The notes under the pieces were generated by a model. It worked only from the letters and a program-made list of their open reading frames with translations. It was not told the origin of the DNA and made no database searches. Shown here one piece after another: positions 45,006-54,559 of a stretch of 64,000 bases of DNA; positions within the stretch are counted from its first letter, which is position 1; every line of letters begins with the position of its first letter. Origin of the DNA: Swaminathania salitolerans (lineage in GTDB: Bacteria > Pseudomonadota > Alphaproteobacteria > Acetobacterales > Acetobacteraceae); assembly GCF_007988945.1 (NCBI RefSeq), contig NZ_BJVC01000001.1:920192-984191 (forward strand), read 5' to 3'. Made by a program: the position numbers and the translations under genes.

Positions 45006-45596
45006 TCAGACGGATTTCATCGTCTCGGTCAGGGTCTGGAGAACCGCCGTGGGGTCCTTGTTCTCGAGAACGGCGACCTCGCTCACGAAACGTTCCTGTG
45101 CCGCTTCGAACAGCTTCCGTTCGCTGAAGCTGCCATCGAGGCTGTCGACATTGCGGCGCAGGTCGCGCAGAACCTCGGCAATCTGGATCAGATCGCCGGA
45201 GTTGATCTTCTCCTGATAGGCCACGGCGCGGCGTGCCCACATGCCTTTGCTGACATGCGGCTTTCCCTTGATGATCGACATCGCCTTGTCGACGATATCG
45301 CGGGTGACGATCTTCCGCAGCCCCGATTTACGCGCCTTCGAAAGCGGTATCCGCAGGGTCATCTGGTTGCCGGGGAAAGAGATCTGGATGATCTCGAGCT
45401 TCGTCCCGGCAATCTCGTCAACCCCGATGCGATCGACCCGACCGACGCCATGTGCCGCATAGACGATCGAGTCTCCTTCCTGGAACGGATCGTCATCTCC
45501 GGCATGAGAGTCGGCCTGTGTTGCGGTCAGCGCGGCGGCGCTACGCGCCATCGCGTCTGTCATGCCTCCCTTGGGAGGGGTTTTGAACGTGCTCAT
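45006..45596 (-). CDS. CarD-family transcription regulator
   Basis: 196 residues. The RNA-polymerase-interacting domain is in FQEGDSIVYAAHGVGRVDRIG, with the LRIPLSKARKSGLR strand. The C-terminal helical domain (VDKAMSIIKGK, MWARRAVAYQEKINSGD, VLRDL) binds promoter DNA. CarD proteins stabilise open complexes, for example at rRNA promoters. The first 30 residues are unconserved and an in-frame ATG at 45563 is an alternative start. Monocistronic. Confidence 0.92.
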   Translation of the reverse strand: MSTFKTPPKGGMTDAMARSAAALTATQADSHAGDDDPFQEGDSIVYAAHGVGRVDRIGVDEIAGTKLEIIQISFPGNQMTLRIPLSKARKSGLRKIVTRDIVDKAMSIIKGKPHVSKGMWARRAVAYQEKINSGDLIQIAEVLRDLRRNVDSLDGSFSERKLFEAAQERFVSEVAVLENKDPTAVLQTLTETMKSV

Positions 45597-45708
45597 AACG
45601 CGATGTCATAGCAGAAAAACCACGATCTGTCTCGCCTCCTCGTATCGTGCGATAACGGGCGGGTTCACAGACGGGCGGCACCCGACTTCCGGGGCACCGC
45701 CCCCAAGG

Positions 45709-45766
45709 GCGCCTTCTTTTTCAGGCGTCCCTTTTCTGGCGCCCCTTTCTCAGGTGCTCCGTTTCC
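45709..45766 (-). repeat. Degenerate 14-16-bp tandem repeat after bestrophin gene
   Basis: Four degenerate units starting GGCGCC, GGCGTC, GGCGCC and GGTGCT, each followed by a C/T-rich tail, between the bestrophin stop (45782, minus strand) and the carD gene. Degenerate enough that only the period is convincing. Confidence 0.6.
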
Positions 45767-45781
45767 CGCTTTTGCCCTGTC

Positions 45782-46675
45782 TCAGGGCTGCACGCCCCGG
45801 CTGGCCGGGATGGGACCGCCGACGGCATCGCCGATCGGCTGGAGAAGATCGATCTCGATATTGCGCGACATGGTGAGCATCGGCAGCGCATGTTTGCTTG
45901 GAACGAATGGCTCCTGCAGATCGCGACCGCTCTTGTCCAGAGCCTGGAACAGAAAGCCGACGAGGCTCGAGCCCAGAGGCGTGATCCAGCCGAGAGTCTG
46001 CACCGTGGACAGGGGCAGTACGATGCAGAAAAGATGAACGACGAGCAGCGGCAGAACGGAGTACTGGACGGGGAGAGGGGTATTCTTGATCCGCTCCAGC
46101 CCACCCTGGGCGTTCGCCAGATCGGAGAGGATACGATCCACCGTACCGTGAACGGCGCCGTCGATATTCTTGATCGCCACCTCTTCCGCAACCCCGAGGC
46201 CGATTTCGTAAAGCAGGGCGTTGGGCTTGTTGTTGCGCGACATGACGCGCGCATACATGTCCGGGCTCAGAAGGCGCTTCGCATCCGGACCCTGCTCCGT
46301 GCCCGAAAGCGCCGTACGCAGAAGATAGGGATAGGCAGCCATCGCGCGGGCGAGATCGGGACGTCCTCCAAGCAGGGTGGCCGCCTCACGGGCGAAAGAC
46401 CGGCTGTTATTGGTGATCAGGCCCCACAGACTGCGACCTTCCCACCATCGGGCATAAGCGGCGTTGTTCCTGACACCCAGAAACAGGGCCAGGGCAGATC
46501 CCATGAGAGAAATCGGCAGAGAGGGCTGTTCCATCCATTCCTGATGAAACACCTGGTAGAGGATAACGACGACGAAGTCCCAGAGGGCGAGGATACCGAG
46601 CGGCAGGGCCGTCTCGCGTAACAGGATCCAAAGGCCGTAATTCTTATCGACGATCAAGATGTCCCGATCCTTCAC
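45782..46675 (-). CDS. Bestrophin-family membrane protein (UPF0187)
   Basis: 297 residues with hydrophobic segments near LLRETALPLGILALWDFVVVILY, SLPISLMGSALALFLG, and VLPLLVVHLFCIVLPLS. The family-typical RNNAAYARWWEGRSLWG follows the second helix. Bacterial bestrophins form pentameric ion channels in the inner membrane, cation- or anion-selective. The start is GTG 46675 without a clear ribosome binding site, but no better in-frame start exists. It is divergent from frmA. Confidence 0.88.
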   Translation of the reverse strand: MKDRDILIVDKNYGLWILLRETALPLGILALWDFVVVILYQVFHQEWMEQPSLPISLMGSALALFLGVRNNAAYARWWEGRSLWGLITNNSRSFAREAATLLGGRPDLARAMAAYPYLLRTALSGTEQGPDAKRLLSPDMYARVMSRNNKPNALLYEIGLGVAEEVAIKNIDGAVHGTVDRILSDLANAQGGLERIKNTPLPVQYSVLPLLVVHLFCIVLPLSTVQTLGWITPLGSSLVGFLFQALDKSGRDLQEPFVPSKHALPMLTMSRNIEIDLLQPIGDAVGGPIPASRGVQP

Positions 46676-46790
46676 TTGTTCGATCTGTTCGAGCGTGCAT
46701 CATAGCGAGCAGGCCCGCGATAAGATGCGTTAAAACAGTTATCGTCATGTGACTTATCATGAATTTCCGCCGCACATGGAGAGAAGACCG
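46676..46790. promoter_or_regulatory. Divergent promoter region bestrophin/frmA
   Basis: 115 bp between divergent starts. Moderately AT-rich patch (about 46725-46770). No clear operator or -35/-10 pair can be assigned. Confidence 0.35.
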
Positions 46791-47912
46791 ATGGATGTAA
46801 TCGCCGCCCTGGCCCTCGAGGCGGGCCGCCCCCTCGAGATCGACACGGTGCAGCTCGAAGGCCCGCGTGCCGGTGAGGTTCTCGTCGAGATCAAGGCGAC
46901 GGGACTGTGCCACACCGACAAGTTCACGCTTTCCGGCGCGGATCCCGAGGGGCTCTTTCCCGCCATTCTGGGGCATGAAGGTGCGGGGATCGTCCGCGAG
47001 GTCGGGCCGGGCGTGACCGGTCTCGTCCCGGGGGATCACGTCATTCCGCTCTACACGCCCGAATGCCGCAATTGCCCGTCCTGCCTCTCACGCAAGACCA
47101 ATCTCTGCACGGCGATACGCGCGACACAGGGGAAGGGGCTCATGCCCGATGGCACGACCCGTTTTTCGTACAGGGGCAAGCCGGTCCATCATTATATGGG
47201 CTGCTCGACTTTCGCGAATTTCACGGTGATGCCGGAAATCGCTCTGGCCAAGGTGCGCAAGGACGCCCCGCTGGACAAGATCTGCTATATCGGCTGCGGG
47301 GTGACGACCGGGATAGGCGCCGTTCTGTTTACGGCGCAGGTCGAGGCCAATGCGACCGTCGTCGTGTTCGGGCTCGGCGGCATCGGGTTGAACGTGATCC
47401 AGGGCGCCCGCATGGTCGGCGCCCGCCAGATCATCGGTGTCGATCTCAATCCCGAACGTGCGGAGATCGCGCGCGGTTTCGGTATGACGGATTTCGTCAA
47501 TCCTTCGGATCTCGGCCCGGATGGCGATCTTGTGGGACATCTGATCGAGCTGACCGGTGGCGGGGCGGATTACACGTTCGAATGTGTCGGCAACGTGAAG
47601 CTGATGAGGCAGGCGCTCGAATGTGCCCATCGTGGCTGGGGCGTCTCCTGCGTGATCGGCGTCGCAGGGGCCGGACAGGAGATCAGCACGCGGCCCTTCC
47701 AGCTCGTCACCGGGCGGAAATGGATCGGTTCGGCATTCGGCGGCGCGCGAGGCCGTACCGACGTGCCCCGTATCGTGGATATGTACATGGAAGGGCGGAT
47801 CGATATCGATTCGCTCATCACCCAGCATCTGAAGCTTTCCGAGATCAATCACGGGTTCGACCTGATGAGCCAGGGCAAGTCGATCCGCTCCGTCGTGGAG
47901 TTCGACTCGTGA
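46791..47912 (+). CDS. frmA: S-(hydroxymethyl)glutathione dehydrogenase (class III alcohol dehydrogenase)
   Basis: It oxidises the glutathione adduct of formaldehyde to S-formylglutathione with NAD. 373 residues with the catalytic zinc site in GLCHTD and GHEGAGIV, the structural-zinc cysteines in CRNCPSCLSRKTNLC, and the cofactor loop in VVFGLGGIGLNV. The start at ATG 46791 has a purine-rich GGAGAGAAG upstream. The stop overlaps the GTG start of S-formylglutathione hydrolase (GTGA), giving a formaldehyde-detoxification operon. Confidence 0.95.
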   Translation: MDVIAALALEAGRPLEIDTVQLEGPRAGEVLVEIKATGLCHTDKFTLSGADPEGLFPAILGHEGAGIVREVGPGVTGLVPGDHVIPLYTPECRNCPSCLSRKTNLCTAIRATQGKGLMPDGTTRFSYRGKPVHHYMGCSTFANFTVMPEIALAKVRKDAPLDKICYIGCGVTTGIGAVLFTAQVEANATVVVFGLGGIGLNVIQGARMVGARQIIGVDLNPERAEIARGFGMTDFVNPSDLGPDGDLVGHLIELTGGGADYTFECVGNVKLMRQALECAHRGWGVSCVIGVAGAGQEISTRPFQLVTGRKWIGSAFGGARGRTDVPRIVDMYMEGRIDIDSLITQHLKLSEINHGFDLMSQGKSIRSVVEFDS

Positions 47913-48799
47913 CCGTTTCGGTACTCGAGACGCATCGGTGCCATGGCGGCGAGATGCGGGTCTTCCAGCACGACTCGGTCGCGCTCGGACTTCCCGCGCG
48001 TTTCTCGGTATTTCTGCCCTCTGCGGCGCTCGAGGGTGAGGCATCGCCCGTTCTCTTCCTGCTCGCCGGTCTCACCTGTACCCATGAGACGTTCCTGCAG
48101 AAATCGACGATCATCGCTCACGCTGCGACGCATGGGCTGATACTGGTCGCGCCCGACACATCGCCGCGTGGGGCCGGTATCGAGGGCGAGGATGAAAGCT
48201 ACGATCTGGGAACGGGCGCAGGGTTCTATCTCGATGCGACCCGATCGCCCTGGTCGTCGCATTACCGGATGGGCCGCTACATCTCCGAAGAACTGCCCGC
48301 GCTGCTCGCTGAGGCGCCGGAGGTCCTGCCCGGCCTGTCTTCCGGCCCGGCCTCCGGCAAGGGAGAGAGAGCCTTCGGTATCATGGGTCATTCCATGGGA
48401 GGGCATGGCGCGCTCGTTCACGCGCTACGCAATGCCGGGCTCTGGCGCTCGGTCAGCGCCCTTGCGCCAATCGTTCATCCCTCGGTGGTTCCCTGGGGAG
48501 AAAAGGCCTTCAGCGCCTATCTCGGTTCCGATCGGAAGGCATGGTCCCGCTGGGATGCGGTGTCTCTCCTGAACGCCGGTCATCGTCATCCGACCGCAAT
48601 CCTGATCGATCAGGGAACGTCCGACACGTTTCTATCGCAGGAATTGCGACCGGACCTGCTCGAGCAGGCGGCAGCCGATGCCGGGCAGGCGCTGACATTG
48701 CGCTATCACGACGGCTACGATCATTCCTACTGGTTCATCCAGACCGTGATCGCCGACCATGTTGCGCATCACGCCGGAATACTGCGCGGTCGCGCATGA
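47909..48799 (+). CDS. fghA: S-formylglutathione hydrolase
   Basis: It hydrolyses S-formylglutathione to formate and glutathione, the second step after FrmA. The 296 residues of this esterase-D-type alpha/beta hydrolase include LAGLTCTHETFL, the nucleophile in IMGHSMGGHGA, Asp in IDQGTSDTFL and the catalytic His in GYDHSYWFI. The start is GTG 47909, overlapping the frmA stop by 4 bp. A longer reading frame in the same phase extends upstream through frmA but has no relation to the product. The stop overlaps the next ATG. Confidence 0.94.
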   Translation: MTVSVLETHRCHGGEMRVFQHDSVALGLPARFSVFLPSAALEGEASPVLFLLAGLTCTHETFLQKSTIIAHAATHGLILVAPDTSPRGAGIEGEDESYDLGTGAGFYLDATRSPWSSHYRMGRYISEELPALLAEAPEVLPGLSSGPASGKGERAFGIMGHSMGGHGALVHALRNAGLWRSVSALAPIVHPSVVPWGEKAFSAYLGSDRKAWSRWDAVSLLNAGHRHPTAILIDQGTSDTFLSQELRPDLLEQAAADAGQALTLRYHDGYDHSYWFIQTVIADHVAHHAGILRGRA

Positions 48800-49614
48800 A
48801 GCGGCTTTTTCTGTCTCTCGCCGTTCTGGCGACAGCCTCCTGTGCGACCGGCCCGGAACCCGATGCGTCGTTCACGGCGCAGCGCAATACCGATTTTTCG
48901 CATGAAACCCTTGCCCTGACCTGGCAGCCGGGATTTTGCACGACCGGCAAGGGATGCATGCCGGACCAGCCGGACACGCCCCTCATCGGCCTTCACGGAT
49001 TATGGGCGTCCGAACCACACAGCCTCGAGGCTCGGGGCGTTCCGGTCGAGAAATGGTGGCAGAATGGCTGCGCCCTGCTCGGAGAGAGGGAAACCGCGCC
49101 CGTTCTCGATTCTGCCATGCAGGCCACGCTTTCCGAAATCGTGCCTCATATCGTGCCATCGCGTGCTTCGCCCTCCGGAGGCGCGTCGTCTCTCGTCGAT
49201 CACGAATGGGGCAAGCATGGCGCCTGTTTCGGCTACAGGCCGGGGCCGTTCTTCGCCGAGGCGGTTTCCCTGCGGTTACGCTTCGCCCGCTCGCCTGTCG
49301 GAGCGTATCTGCGCGCCCGGCAGGGCACCCTGATCGAGCGGGACGCGCTCCTCGGCTTCTTCCGCAACGCAACGGGGGTTTCTCATGCGCGCGCGCTGCA
49401 ACTGCGTTGCGAGAGGGACGATCGGGGGCGCATCGCGCTTACCCAGCTATGGTTCACGCTGAAGCCCGACCGGCTCGATACCTTCCCGGCCGGAGAAAGC
49501 TATCTCGAGGCGCCTCACGAACAGGGGAATTGTCCTGCGCAATTCTGGCTCAAGCGATGGGAGAAGACCGGGGCCGTCAACTCCGAGACGCTCCTGCCGC
49601 ACGGGAACCTGTAA
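48796..49614 (+). CDS. RNase T2-family ribonuclease, predicted lipoprotein
   Basis: 272 residues. The signal ends in the lipobox TASC with Cys at residue 16, so the enzyme should be a membrane-anchored lipoprotein facing the periplasm or the outside. The two RNase T2 active-site segments are LHGLWASEPHS and DHEWGKHGACFGY with their histidines. T2 enzymes cut single-stranded RNA through 2',3'-cyclic phosphates. The ATG overlaps the fghA stop (ATGA), making it the third gene of the formaldehyde operon, an unusual partner. Confidence 0.88.
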   Translation: MKRLFLSLAVLATASCATGPEPDASFTAQRNTDFSHETLALTWQPGFCTTGKGCMPDQPDTPLIGLHGLWASEPHSLEARGVPVEKWWQNGCALLGERETAPVLDSAMQATLSEIVPHIVPSRASPSGGASSLVDHEWGKHGACFGYRPGPFFAEAVSLRLRFARSPVGAYLRARQGTLIERDALLGFFRNATGVSHARALQLRCERDDRGRIALTQLWFTLKPDRLDTFPAGESYLEAPHEQGNCPAQFWLKRWEKTGAVNSETLLPHGNL

Positions 49615-49681
49615 TCCGGATACCCGTCGCGCCTTCCTCCGCGCGCTTGGCACGCGGCGCGGGGCGCATCCGATGGGTTTC

Positions 49682-50098
49682 CTACTGCCCCATCAGATGC
49701 AGGACGATCTCTCTCGTATGAGCTGCGCGTCGGTGCTCGAAGAGATAGAGCCCCTGCCATGTGCCGAGAACGGGGCGGCCCCCCATGACCGGAATGCTGA
49801 GCTGAACCTGGGTCAGAACGGTGCGGATATGGGCCGGCATGTCGTCCGGGCCTTCGTAATCATGTCGGTAGACCCGGCTCTCGGGCACGAGGTCCTCGAA
49901 ATAATCCTCGATATCACGCTGTACCGTCGGGTCGGCATTTTCCTGCACGATGAGGGAGGCCGAGCTGTGGCGACACCACAGGGTCAGCAAGCCATCCTCT
50001 ATCCCTGTCGTTCCGACCCAGTCGAGGACCGGCGCCGTGATCGTCGTGAGCCCCTTGCCGCGCGTTCTCAGCGTCAGTCGGTGGAAAGCCTGCTGCAT
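49682..50098 (-). CDS. YjbQ/UPF0047 family protein
   Basis: 138 residues of the compact UPF0047 fold. The hallmarks are LWCRHSSASLIVQENADP, PAHIRTVLTQVQLSIPV and GTWQGLYLFEHR. Family members have a weak thiamine-phosphate synthase activity in vitro; the true role is unknown. It is convergent with the RNase T2 gene and 88 bp from the trpS stop on the same strand. Confidence 0.9.
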   Translation of the reverse strand: MQQAFHRLTLRTRGKGLTTITAPVLDWVGTTGIEDGLLTLWCRHSSASLIVQENADPTVQRDIEDYFEDLVPESRVYRHDYEGPDDMPAHIRTVLTQVQLSIPVMGGRPVLGTWQGLYLFEHRRAAHTREIVLHLMGQ

Positions 50099-50159
50099 GG
50101 TTGTTTCTCCGCGCGAATCCTGTGTCCCGGGCGGTCCCGGGACGGTATCGTAAGGAAGA

Positions 50160-50180
50160 GGAGGAGAGATCTTCTCCTCC
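50160..50180 (-). terminator. Stem-loop after trpS
   Basis: Perfect 8-bp stem GGAGGAGA / TCTCCTCC with a 5-nt loop, 7 bp beyond the trpS stop in the direction of transcription; no T-tract. Confidence 0.5.
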
Positions 50181-50186
50181 CGGGAC

Positions 50187-51182
50187 TCAGCGCAGATACC
50201 CTACCAGGCGTTCCGCCTCGCTGACGATGGGGTCGGCGATCGCCCCGGCACGCTCGGCGCCCGAGCGGAGAATTGCTTCCAGATGGGGACGGTCCTCGAG
50301 CAGACGACGCGTTTCCCGGGCGACGGGTGCGAGCGTCTCCACCAGGAGTTCTGCCAGAGCGGATTTGAAGGGACCGAAACCCTGTCCGCCGAACTCCGAA
50401 AGCACATCATCGACCGGGCGCTCCGCCATCGCGGCATAGATGGTGACCAGATTTCTGGCCTCCGGTCGGGTTTCCAGCCCTTCCGCCTCGGAGGGGAGCG
50501 CATCGGCGTCGGATTTGGCCTTGCGGATCTTGAGCGCGATCTCGTCTGCCGTATCGGTCAGCTCGATACGGGACTGTGCGGACGGATCGGATTTCGACAT
50601 CTTCTTCGTTCCGTCACGCAGACTCATCACGCGAGCCGCAGCCGGAGGAATGAGGGGCTCGATGACCGGGAAGAAATCGACGCCGTAATCGTGGTTGAAT
50701 TTCGCCCCGATATCGTTCGCGATCTCGAGATGCTGCTTCTGATCGTCCCCGACCGGGACACGCGTTGCGTGGAACGCATGGATATCGGCGGCCATCAGCG
50801 CCGGATAGACGAACAGCCCCGCCGAATGCTGCTCGCGATCCTTGCCGGCCTTCTCCTTGAACTGGGTCATCCGGTTGAGCCAGCCGAGCCGGACGACGCA
50901 GTTGAAAATCCAGCCCAGACGCGCATGGGCGCTCACGGCCGACTGGTTGTACAGAACATGCCGCGAGGGATCGATTCCCGAAGCGATGAGGCAGGCCGCC
51001 TGCGCCAGACTATCGGTGCGAAGCTGCTGCGGATCGCGGAAGATCGTCAGGGCGTGCATGTCGACCAGACAGAACACGCAGTCATGGTCGTTCTGGAGTT
51101 TGACCCAGTTGCGGATCGCGCCCAGATAATTGCCGAGCTGCGGGACACCGGTGGGCTGAATGCCCGAGAAAACACGTTGCAT
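50187..51182 (-). CDS. trpS: Tryptophanyl-tRNA synthetase
   Basis: It charges tRNA-Trp. The 331 residues have class I synthetase motifs: the HIGH-equivalent region in [35 protein letters not shown], and the KMSKS loop in [13 protein letters not shown] 51182 puts this region at the N terminus as in all orthologs; upstream in-frame residues are not conserved. No strong ribosome binding site is seen. It is divergent from the thymidine kinase gene. Confidence 0.96.
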   Translation of the reverse strand: MQRVFSGIQPTGVPQLGNYLGAIRNWVKLQNDHDCVFCLVDMHALTIFRDPQQLRTDSLAQAACLIASGIDPSRHVLYNQSAVSAHARLGWIFNCVVRLGWLNRMTQFKEKAGKDREQHSAGLFVYPALMAADIHAFHATRVPVGDDQKQHLEIANDIGAKFNHDYGVDFFPVIEPLIPPAAARVMSLRDGTKKMSKSDPSAQSRIELTDTADEIALKIRKAKSDADALPSEAEGLETRPEARNLVTIYAAMAERPVDDVLSEFGGQGFGPFKSALAELLVETLAPVARETRRLLEDRPHLEAILRSGAERAGAIADPIVSEAERLVGYLR

Positions 51183-51404
51183 GAGCGATGTTGTCGAATG
51201 CGGCGTCAGAGCGGTCAAGGGCAAAAATCCGTCACCGGGGCCTGTTGCGACAGAGACCGCCCTGGGGAATGCTTGTACGGGGCCGCCGGGATGGATGTCG
51301 CCCGCATTGCCTGCGCGGAACGATTGCCCGATCCGGTCGATTGAGGCTATGGCCAATCCGGTTCGCTCCCGGTGGAGGGAACGTCATAGAGAGAAGGAAG
51401 ACAG

Positions 51405-51941
51405 GTGCGCGGAACTCTGACGGTCTTTGCCGGTCCCATGTTTGCCGGGAAGTCGGCCCGTCTCCTGCAATCCGCGTCGCTCGACGCTGCGACCCTGTGT
51501 CTGTCTCCCGCGTTCGATACGCGCTCGGGCGCGTCCATTCACAGCCGCACGGGACTCACCCATCCGGCCCGCCCGGTCTCCGCCTGGCCGGACGATGCCG
51601 GTGCCTATCGCCATCTGCTGCTCGATGAAGCCCATTTCATGGTCGCGCCCCATTACAGGGGCGACGTGGTGGACGATATCCGGAACGCGTTGTCGCAAGG
51701 TGTCACGATCTCCGTTGCGGGTCTGGACACGGATTATCTGCGCGAGGCGTTCGACGTCATGACCCGGCTGCGCGGCTGTGCGGATCGTTTCGTTTCCCTT
51801 AAGGCGCGTTGCCATTGCTGCGGCTCTCCCGCGCGCTGGACGGCGAAGAAACGTCGTACGGGCCATAAGCTGGAAGCGGGGGACGACGATTTGTATGAGG
51901 CACGATGCGACGCCCACTGGTCCGCGCCGGAGGGCGCCTGA
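51405..51941 (+). CDS. tdk: Thymidine kinase, type II
   Basis: 178 residues. P-loop GPMFAGKSARLL, the DEAQF-equivalent as LLLDEAHF, VAGLDTDYLREAF, and zinc-finger cysteines in ARCHCCGSPARW and EARCDAHW mark the TK2-type salvage kinase. The His in DEAHF replaces the usual Gln. At 178 residues it is near the short end of the family. The start is GTG 51405 with AAGGAAG upstream. Thymidine salvage would complement NrdAB. Confidence 0.88.
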   Translation: MRGTLTVFAGPMFAGKSARLLQSASLDAATLCLSPAFDTRSGASIHSRTGLTHPARPVSAWPDDAGAYRHLLLDEAHFMVAPHYRGDVVDDIRNALSQGVTISVAGLDTDYLREAFDVMTRLRGCADRFVSLKARCHCCGSPARWTAKKRRTGHKLEAGDDDLYEARCDAHWSAPEGA

Positions 51942-51984
51942 ACGGCCCGGAGCGGTTTTTTTCCGGGTCTCGCCCGGGCCGTTC
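51940..51984 (+). terminator. Stem-loop with T-run after tdk
   Basis: Perfect 11-bp stem GAACGGCCCGG / CCGGGCCGTTC (51940-51950, 51974-51984) beginning inside the tdk stop codon. The long loop holds a run of seven Ts (51956-51962), so a shorter alternative hairpin before the T-run could be the real terminator. Confidence 0.5.
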
Positions 51985-52218
51985 GTATCCTGCACGTCTC
52001 AGGAGAGTCCGTGCTCTACCCGTGGATTCGGCGCGTGGTCTGCAAGGCGCATGACGTAAGGCACGACCGGGAGATTGCCGACACCGTGAGCGTCCCGATA
52101 CGGGTCCTTGCGCGCGCGCAAACGCTGTCGGAGGGCTGCATCGCAGACGCAACGGGATCAGGACGATCCGCCGCGCCGGTGATAGCCCCCGGTCATGGCC
52201 GCCAGTGACGGCTGCGGG

Positions 52219-52698
52219 TCAGGGTATCTGGCCCTTTGCAGAGAGCCCCTCGCGGAGGGCATGGACATGGTTCGATCCCATCGGGGTCTGTCTTGCCCGG
52301 GCGAAGATTTCCGGGGTCATGACCGGGGCAGGGGTATCGCCCCCATTGCTTCCGGCGTCGTGATGTCCTCTCGCGATCAGCCAGTTGAGAATCAGCGCGA
52401 GCTGCGCGTCGCTCAACCGACCGAAGCCGGGCATCGAGAAGTTGTATTTCTGCCCGTTGGCGAGAATCTTCCCGTCAAGCCCGTAGAGCATGACATGGGC
52501 CAGATAGTCCCGACCTTCCGCCGTCTGTGCGATCAGATCGAGCCGTCCCACCAGAGGCGGGACCTCGCCCGGCATCCCATGGCCACCGTGATGACAGATG
52601 CCGCAATTGGGGCCGTAGAGCTTCTGACCGGCGCTCTTCTTGCCGCACCCCGTCAGAGCGAGGGCGACAAGCGAGAGAGCGGCGAGACGACGTCTCAT
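52219..52698 (-). CDS. c-type cytochrome lipoprotein
   Basis: 159 residues. The signal ends in a lipobox LTGC with Cys near residue 17, followed by one CxxCH heme motif in GPNCGICHHGGHG. A Met candidate for the distal ligand lies in FSMPGFGRLSD. This is a membrane-anchored periplasmic class I cytochrome c. Start ATG 52698 is one base past the FKBP stop, so the two lipoproteins are co-transcribed. Confidence 0.88.
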   Translation of the reverse strand: MRRRLAALSLVALALTGCGKKSAGQKLYGPNCGICHHGGHGMPGEVPPLVGRLDLIAQTAEGRDYLAHVMLYGLDGKILANGQKYNFSMPGFGRLSDAQLALILNWLIARGHHDAGSNGGDTPAPVMTPEIFARARQTPMGSNHVHALREGLSAKGQIP

Positions 52699-52699
52699 G

Positions 52700-53188
52700 T
52701 TACTGTTCCTGGCCACCCAGACCCAGAAGCTGGATCTTGAAGACGAGCGGGCTGTTGGGCGGGATGATGCCCATCGAGCGCTTTCCGTATCCCAGCTCCG
52801 GGGGCACGTACAGCATCCAGCTATCGCCCACATGCATCATCGGCAGCGCCTCCATCCATCCCTTGACGAGGCCGTCCAGGGGCATCTGCATATAGGCGCC
52901 GTTTCCGTGCTGCTCGGAACTGTCGAAGATTCCTCCGTCGGGGAGGCGACCTTCGTAGATCAGCATCATCATGCGTCCCTTAGACGGGGATTCCCCGTCC
53001 TTGGGGCCGGATTTCAGGACCTTGTAGGCAAGTCCGTCGGGCAGGGTCTTGACGCCGGGCTCGGCGCGGACTTTCGCCATGAACTGCTCGGGTGTGAGTT
53101 CGGGCTCCTCCTTCGGCCCGCCGCAGGCGGAGAGGGCGACGAGGGAGACGCCGAGTGTCAGGGACTTGAGAACGCGGGAGAGTGCCAT
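52700..53188 (-). CDS. FKBP-type peptidyl-prolyl isomerase lipoprotein
   Basis: 162 residues. Lipobox LSAC (Cys near residue 22) then an FKBP domain with YEGRLPDGGIFDSS, LDGLVKGWMEALPMM and VPPELGYGKRSMG. It would assist folding of envelope proteins. It lies between argG (26 bp upstream) and the cytochrome gene (1-bp gap), on the same strand. The two lipoproteins may act together in cytochrome maturation or be merely adjacent. Confidence 0.9.
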   Translation of the reverse strand: MALSRVLKSLTLGVSLVALSACGGPKEEPELTPEQFMAKVRAEPGVKTLPDGLAYKVLKSGPKDGESPSKGRMMMLIYEGRLPDGGIFDSSEQHGNGAYMQMPLDGLVKGWMEALPMMHVGDSWMLYVPPELGYGKRSMGIIPPNSPLVFKIQLLGLGGQEQ

Positions 53189-53214
53189 CGTGATCCTGTC
53201 TTTCGCTACGGGTC

Positions 53215-54444
53215 TCAGGGGGTGCCGCCGGTACGACCGATCTGGCCTCCCAGACGCAGACGGAGCGCATTGAGCTTGATGAAGCCCTGCGCATCCACCT
53301 GGTTGTAAGCGCCTTCATCATCCTCGAAGGTCACCACGCGCGTATCGTACAGGCTGTTGGGGCTCTCGCGACCGACGCAGATGACGTTGCCCTTGTAGAG
53401 CTTCAGACGGACGCGACCGGTGACGGATTTCTGGCTCGTGTCGATGAGTGCCTGCAACATGTGGCGTTCGGGCGAGAACCAGAAGCCGTTATAGATGATC
53501 TCGGCATAGCGCGGCATCAGGCTGTCCTTGAGGTGCATGGCCTCTCGGTCGAGCGTGATGGATTCGATGCTGCGATGCGCCGTGAGCAGGATCGTACCAC
53601 CCGGTGTCTCGTATATGCCGCGCGATTTCATGCCGACGAAACGGTTCTCGACGAGGTCGAGACGGCCGATACCGTTGTCGTGCCCGAGCTTGTTCAGCCG
53701 CGTCAGCAGCTCCGCGGGGGAGAGCGTCACGCCGTTGAGGGCGACCGGATCGCCCTCGTGGAAATCGATGGCGATTTCCGTCGCGATATCGGGTGCGTTC
53801 TCGGGCGAGATCGTGCGCTGGAACACGATCTCGTCGGGAGCCAGTGCGGGATCTTCGAGAATCTTGCCCTCGGAGGAGGAGTGGAGGAGATTCGCATCGA
53901 CCGAGAACGGTGCCTCGCCCCGCTTGTCCTTCGTCACCGGGATCTGGTTTTCCTCGGCGAAGGCGAGAAGCTTGGTGCGGGAGGTCAGATCCCATTCGCG
54001 CCAGGGAGCGATCACCTTGATATCGGGCTGCAGGGCGTAATAGCCGAGTTCGAAGCGGACCTGATCGTTGCCCTTGCCGGTGGCACCATGAGCGACCGCA
54101 TCGGCGCCCACCATCTTCGCGATCTCGATCTGGCGCTGGGCGATCAGCGGACGCGCGATCGAGGTGCCGAGCAGATATTGCCCCTCATAGAGCGCATTGG
54201 CCCGGAACATCGGGAAGACGAAATCCTTGACGAAGGTTTCGCGCAGATCCTCGACGAAGATCTCCTTGACGCCGAACATCTCGGCCTTGCGACGGGCAGG
54301 TTCGAGCTCCTCGCCCTGGCCGAGATCGGCCGTGAAGGTCACGACCTCGCAGCCATATTCCTTCTGGAGCCAGCGAAGAATGACGGAGGTATCCAGCCCG
54401 CCCGAGTAGGCGAGAACAACTTTTTTGACATCCCGGGCAGTCAT
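53215..54444 (-). CDS. argG: Argininosuccinate synthase
   Basis: It joins citrulline and aspartate in arginine synthesis. 409 residues with the ATP-pyrophosphatase loop in [30 protein letters not shown], and APWREWD, all diagnostic. The start at ATG 54444 places the loop near the N terminus; a GTG at 54480 and an ATG at 54456 are in-frame alternatives. Transcribed after rlmN in the long minus-strand run. Confidence 0.96.
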   Translation of the reverse strand: MTARDVKKVVLAYSGGLDTSVILRWLQKEYGCEVVTFTADLGQGEELEPARRKAEMFGVKEIFVEDLRETFVKDFVFPMFRANALYEGQYLLGTSIARPLIAQRQIEIAKMVGADAVAHGATGKGNDQVRFELGYYALQPDIKVIAPWREWDLTSRTKLLAFAEENQIPVTKDKRGEAPFSVDANLLHSSSEGKILEDPALAPDEIVFQRTISPENAPDIATEIAIDFHEGDPVALNGVTLSPAELLTRLNKLGHDNGIGRLDLVENRFVGMKSRGIYETPGGTILLTAHRSIESITLDREAMHLKDSLMPRYAEIIYNGFWFSPERHMLQALIDTSQKSVTGRVRLKLYKGNVICVGRESPNSLYDTRVVTFEDDEGAYNQVDAQGFIKLNALRLRLGGQIGRTGGTP

Positions 54445-54559
54445 CAGGCCGAGCATCCCTCTGTTATGATTACGAACCACCCGGTCGTTCTAGCACCGGG
54501 TGTGCGATCAAGCCAGAGAGGCCCGCGCCCTGTTCGAGGCCTGCGGGACGTGCCCCATG

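Noticed and set aside
47063..47908. In-frame N-terminal extension of fghA through frmA
   Set aside because: Lies in the wrong frame of frmA, Arg-rich, no conservation; GTG 47909 gives the normal protein.
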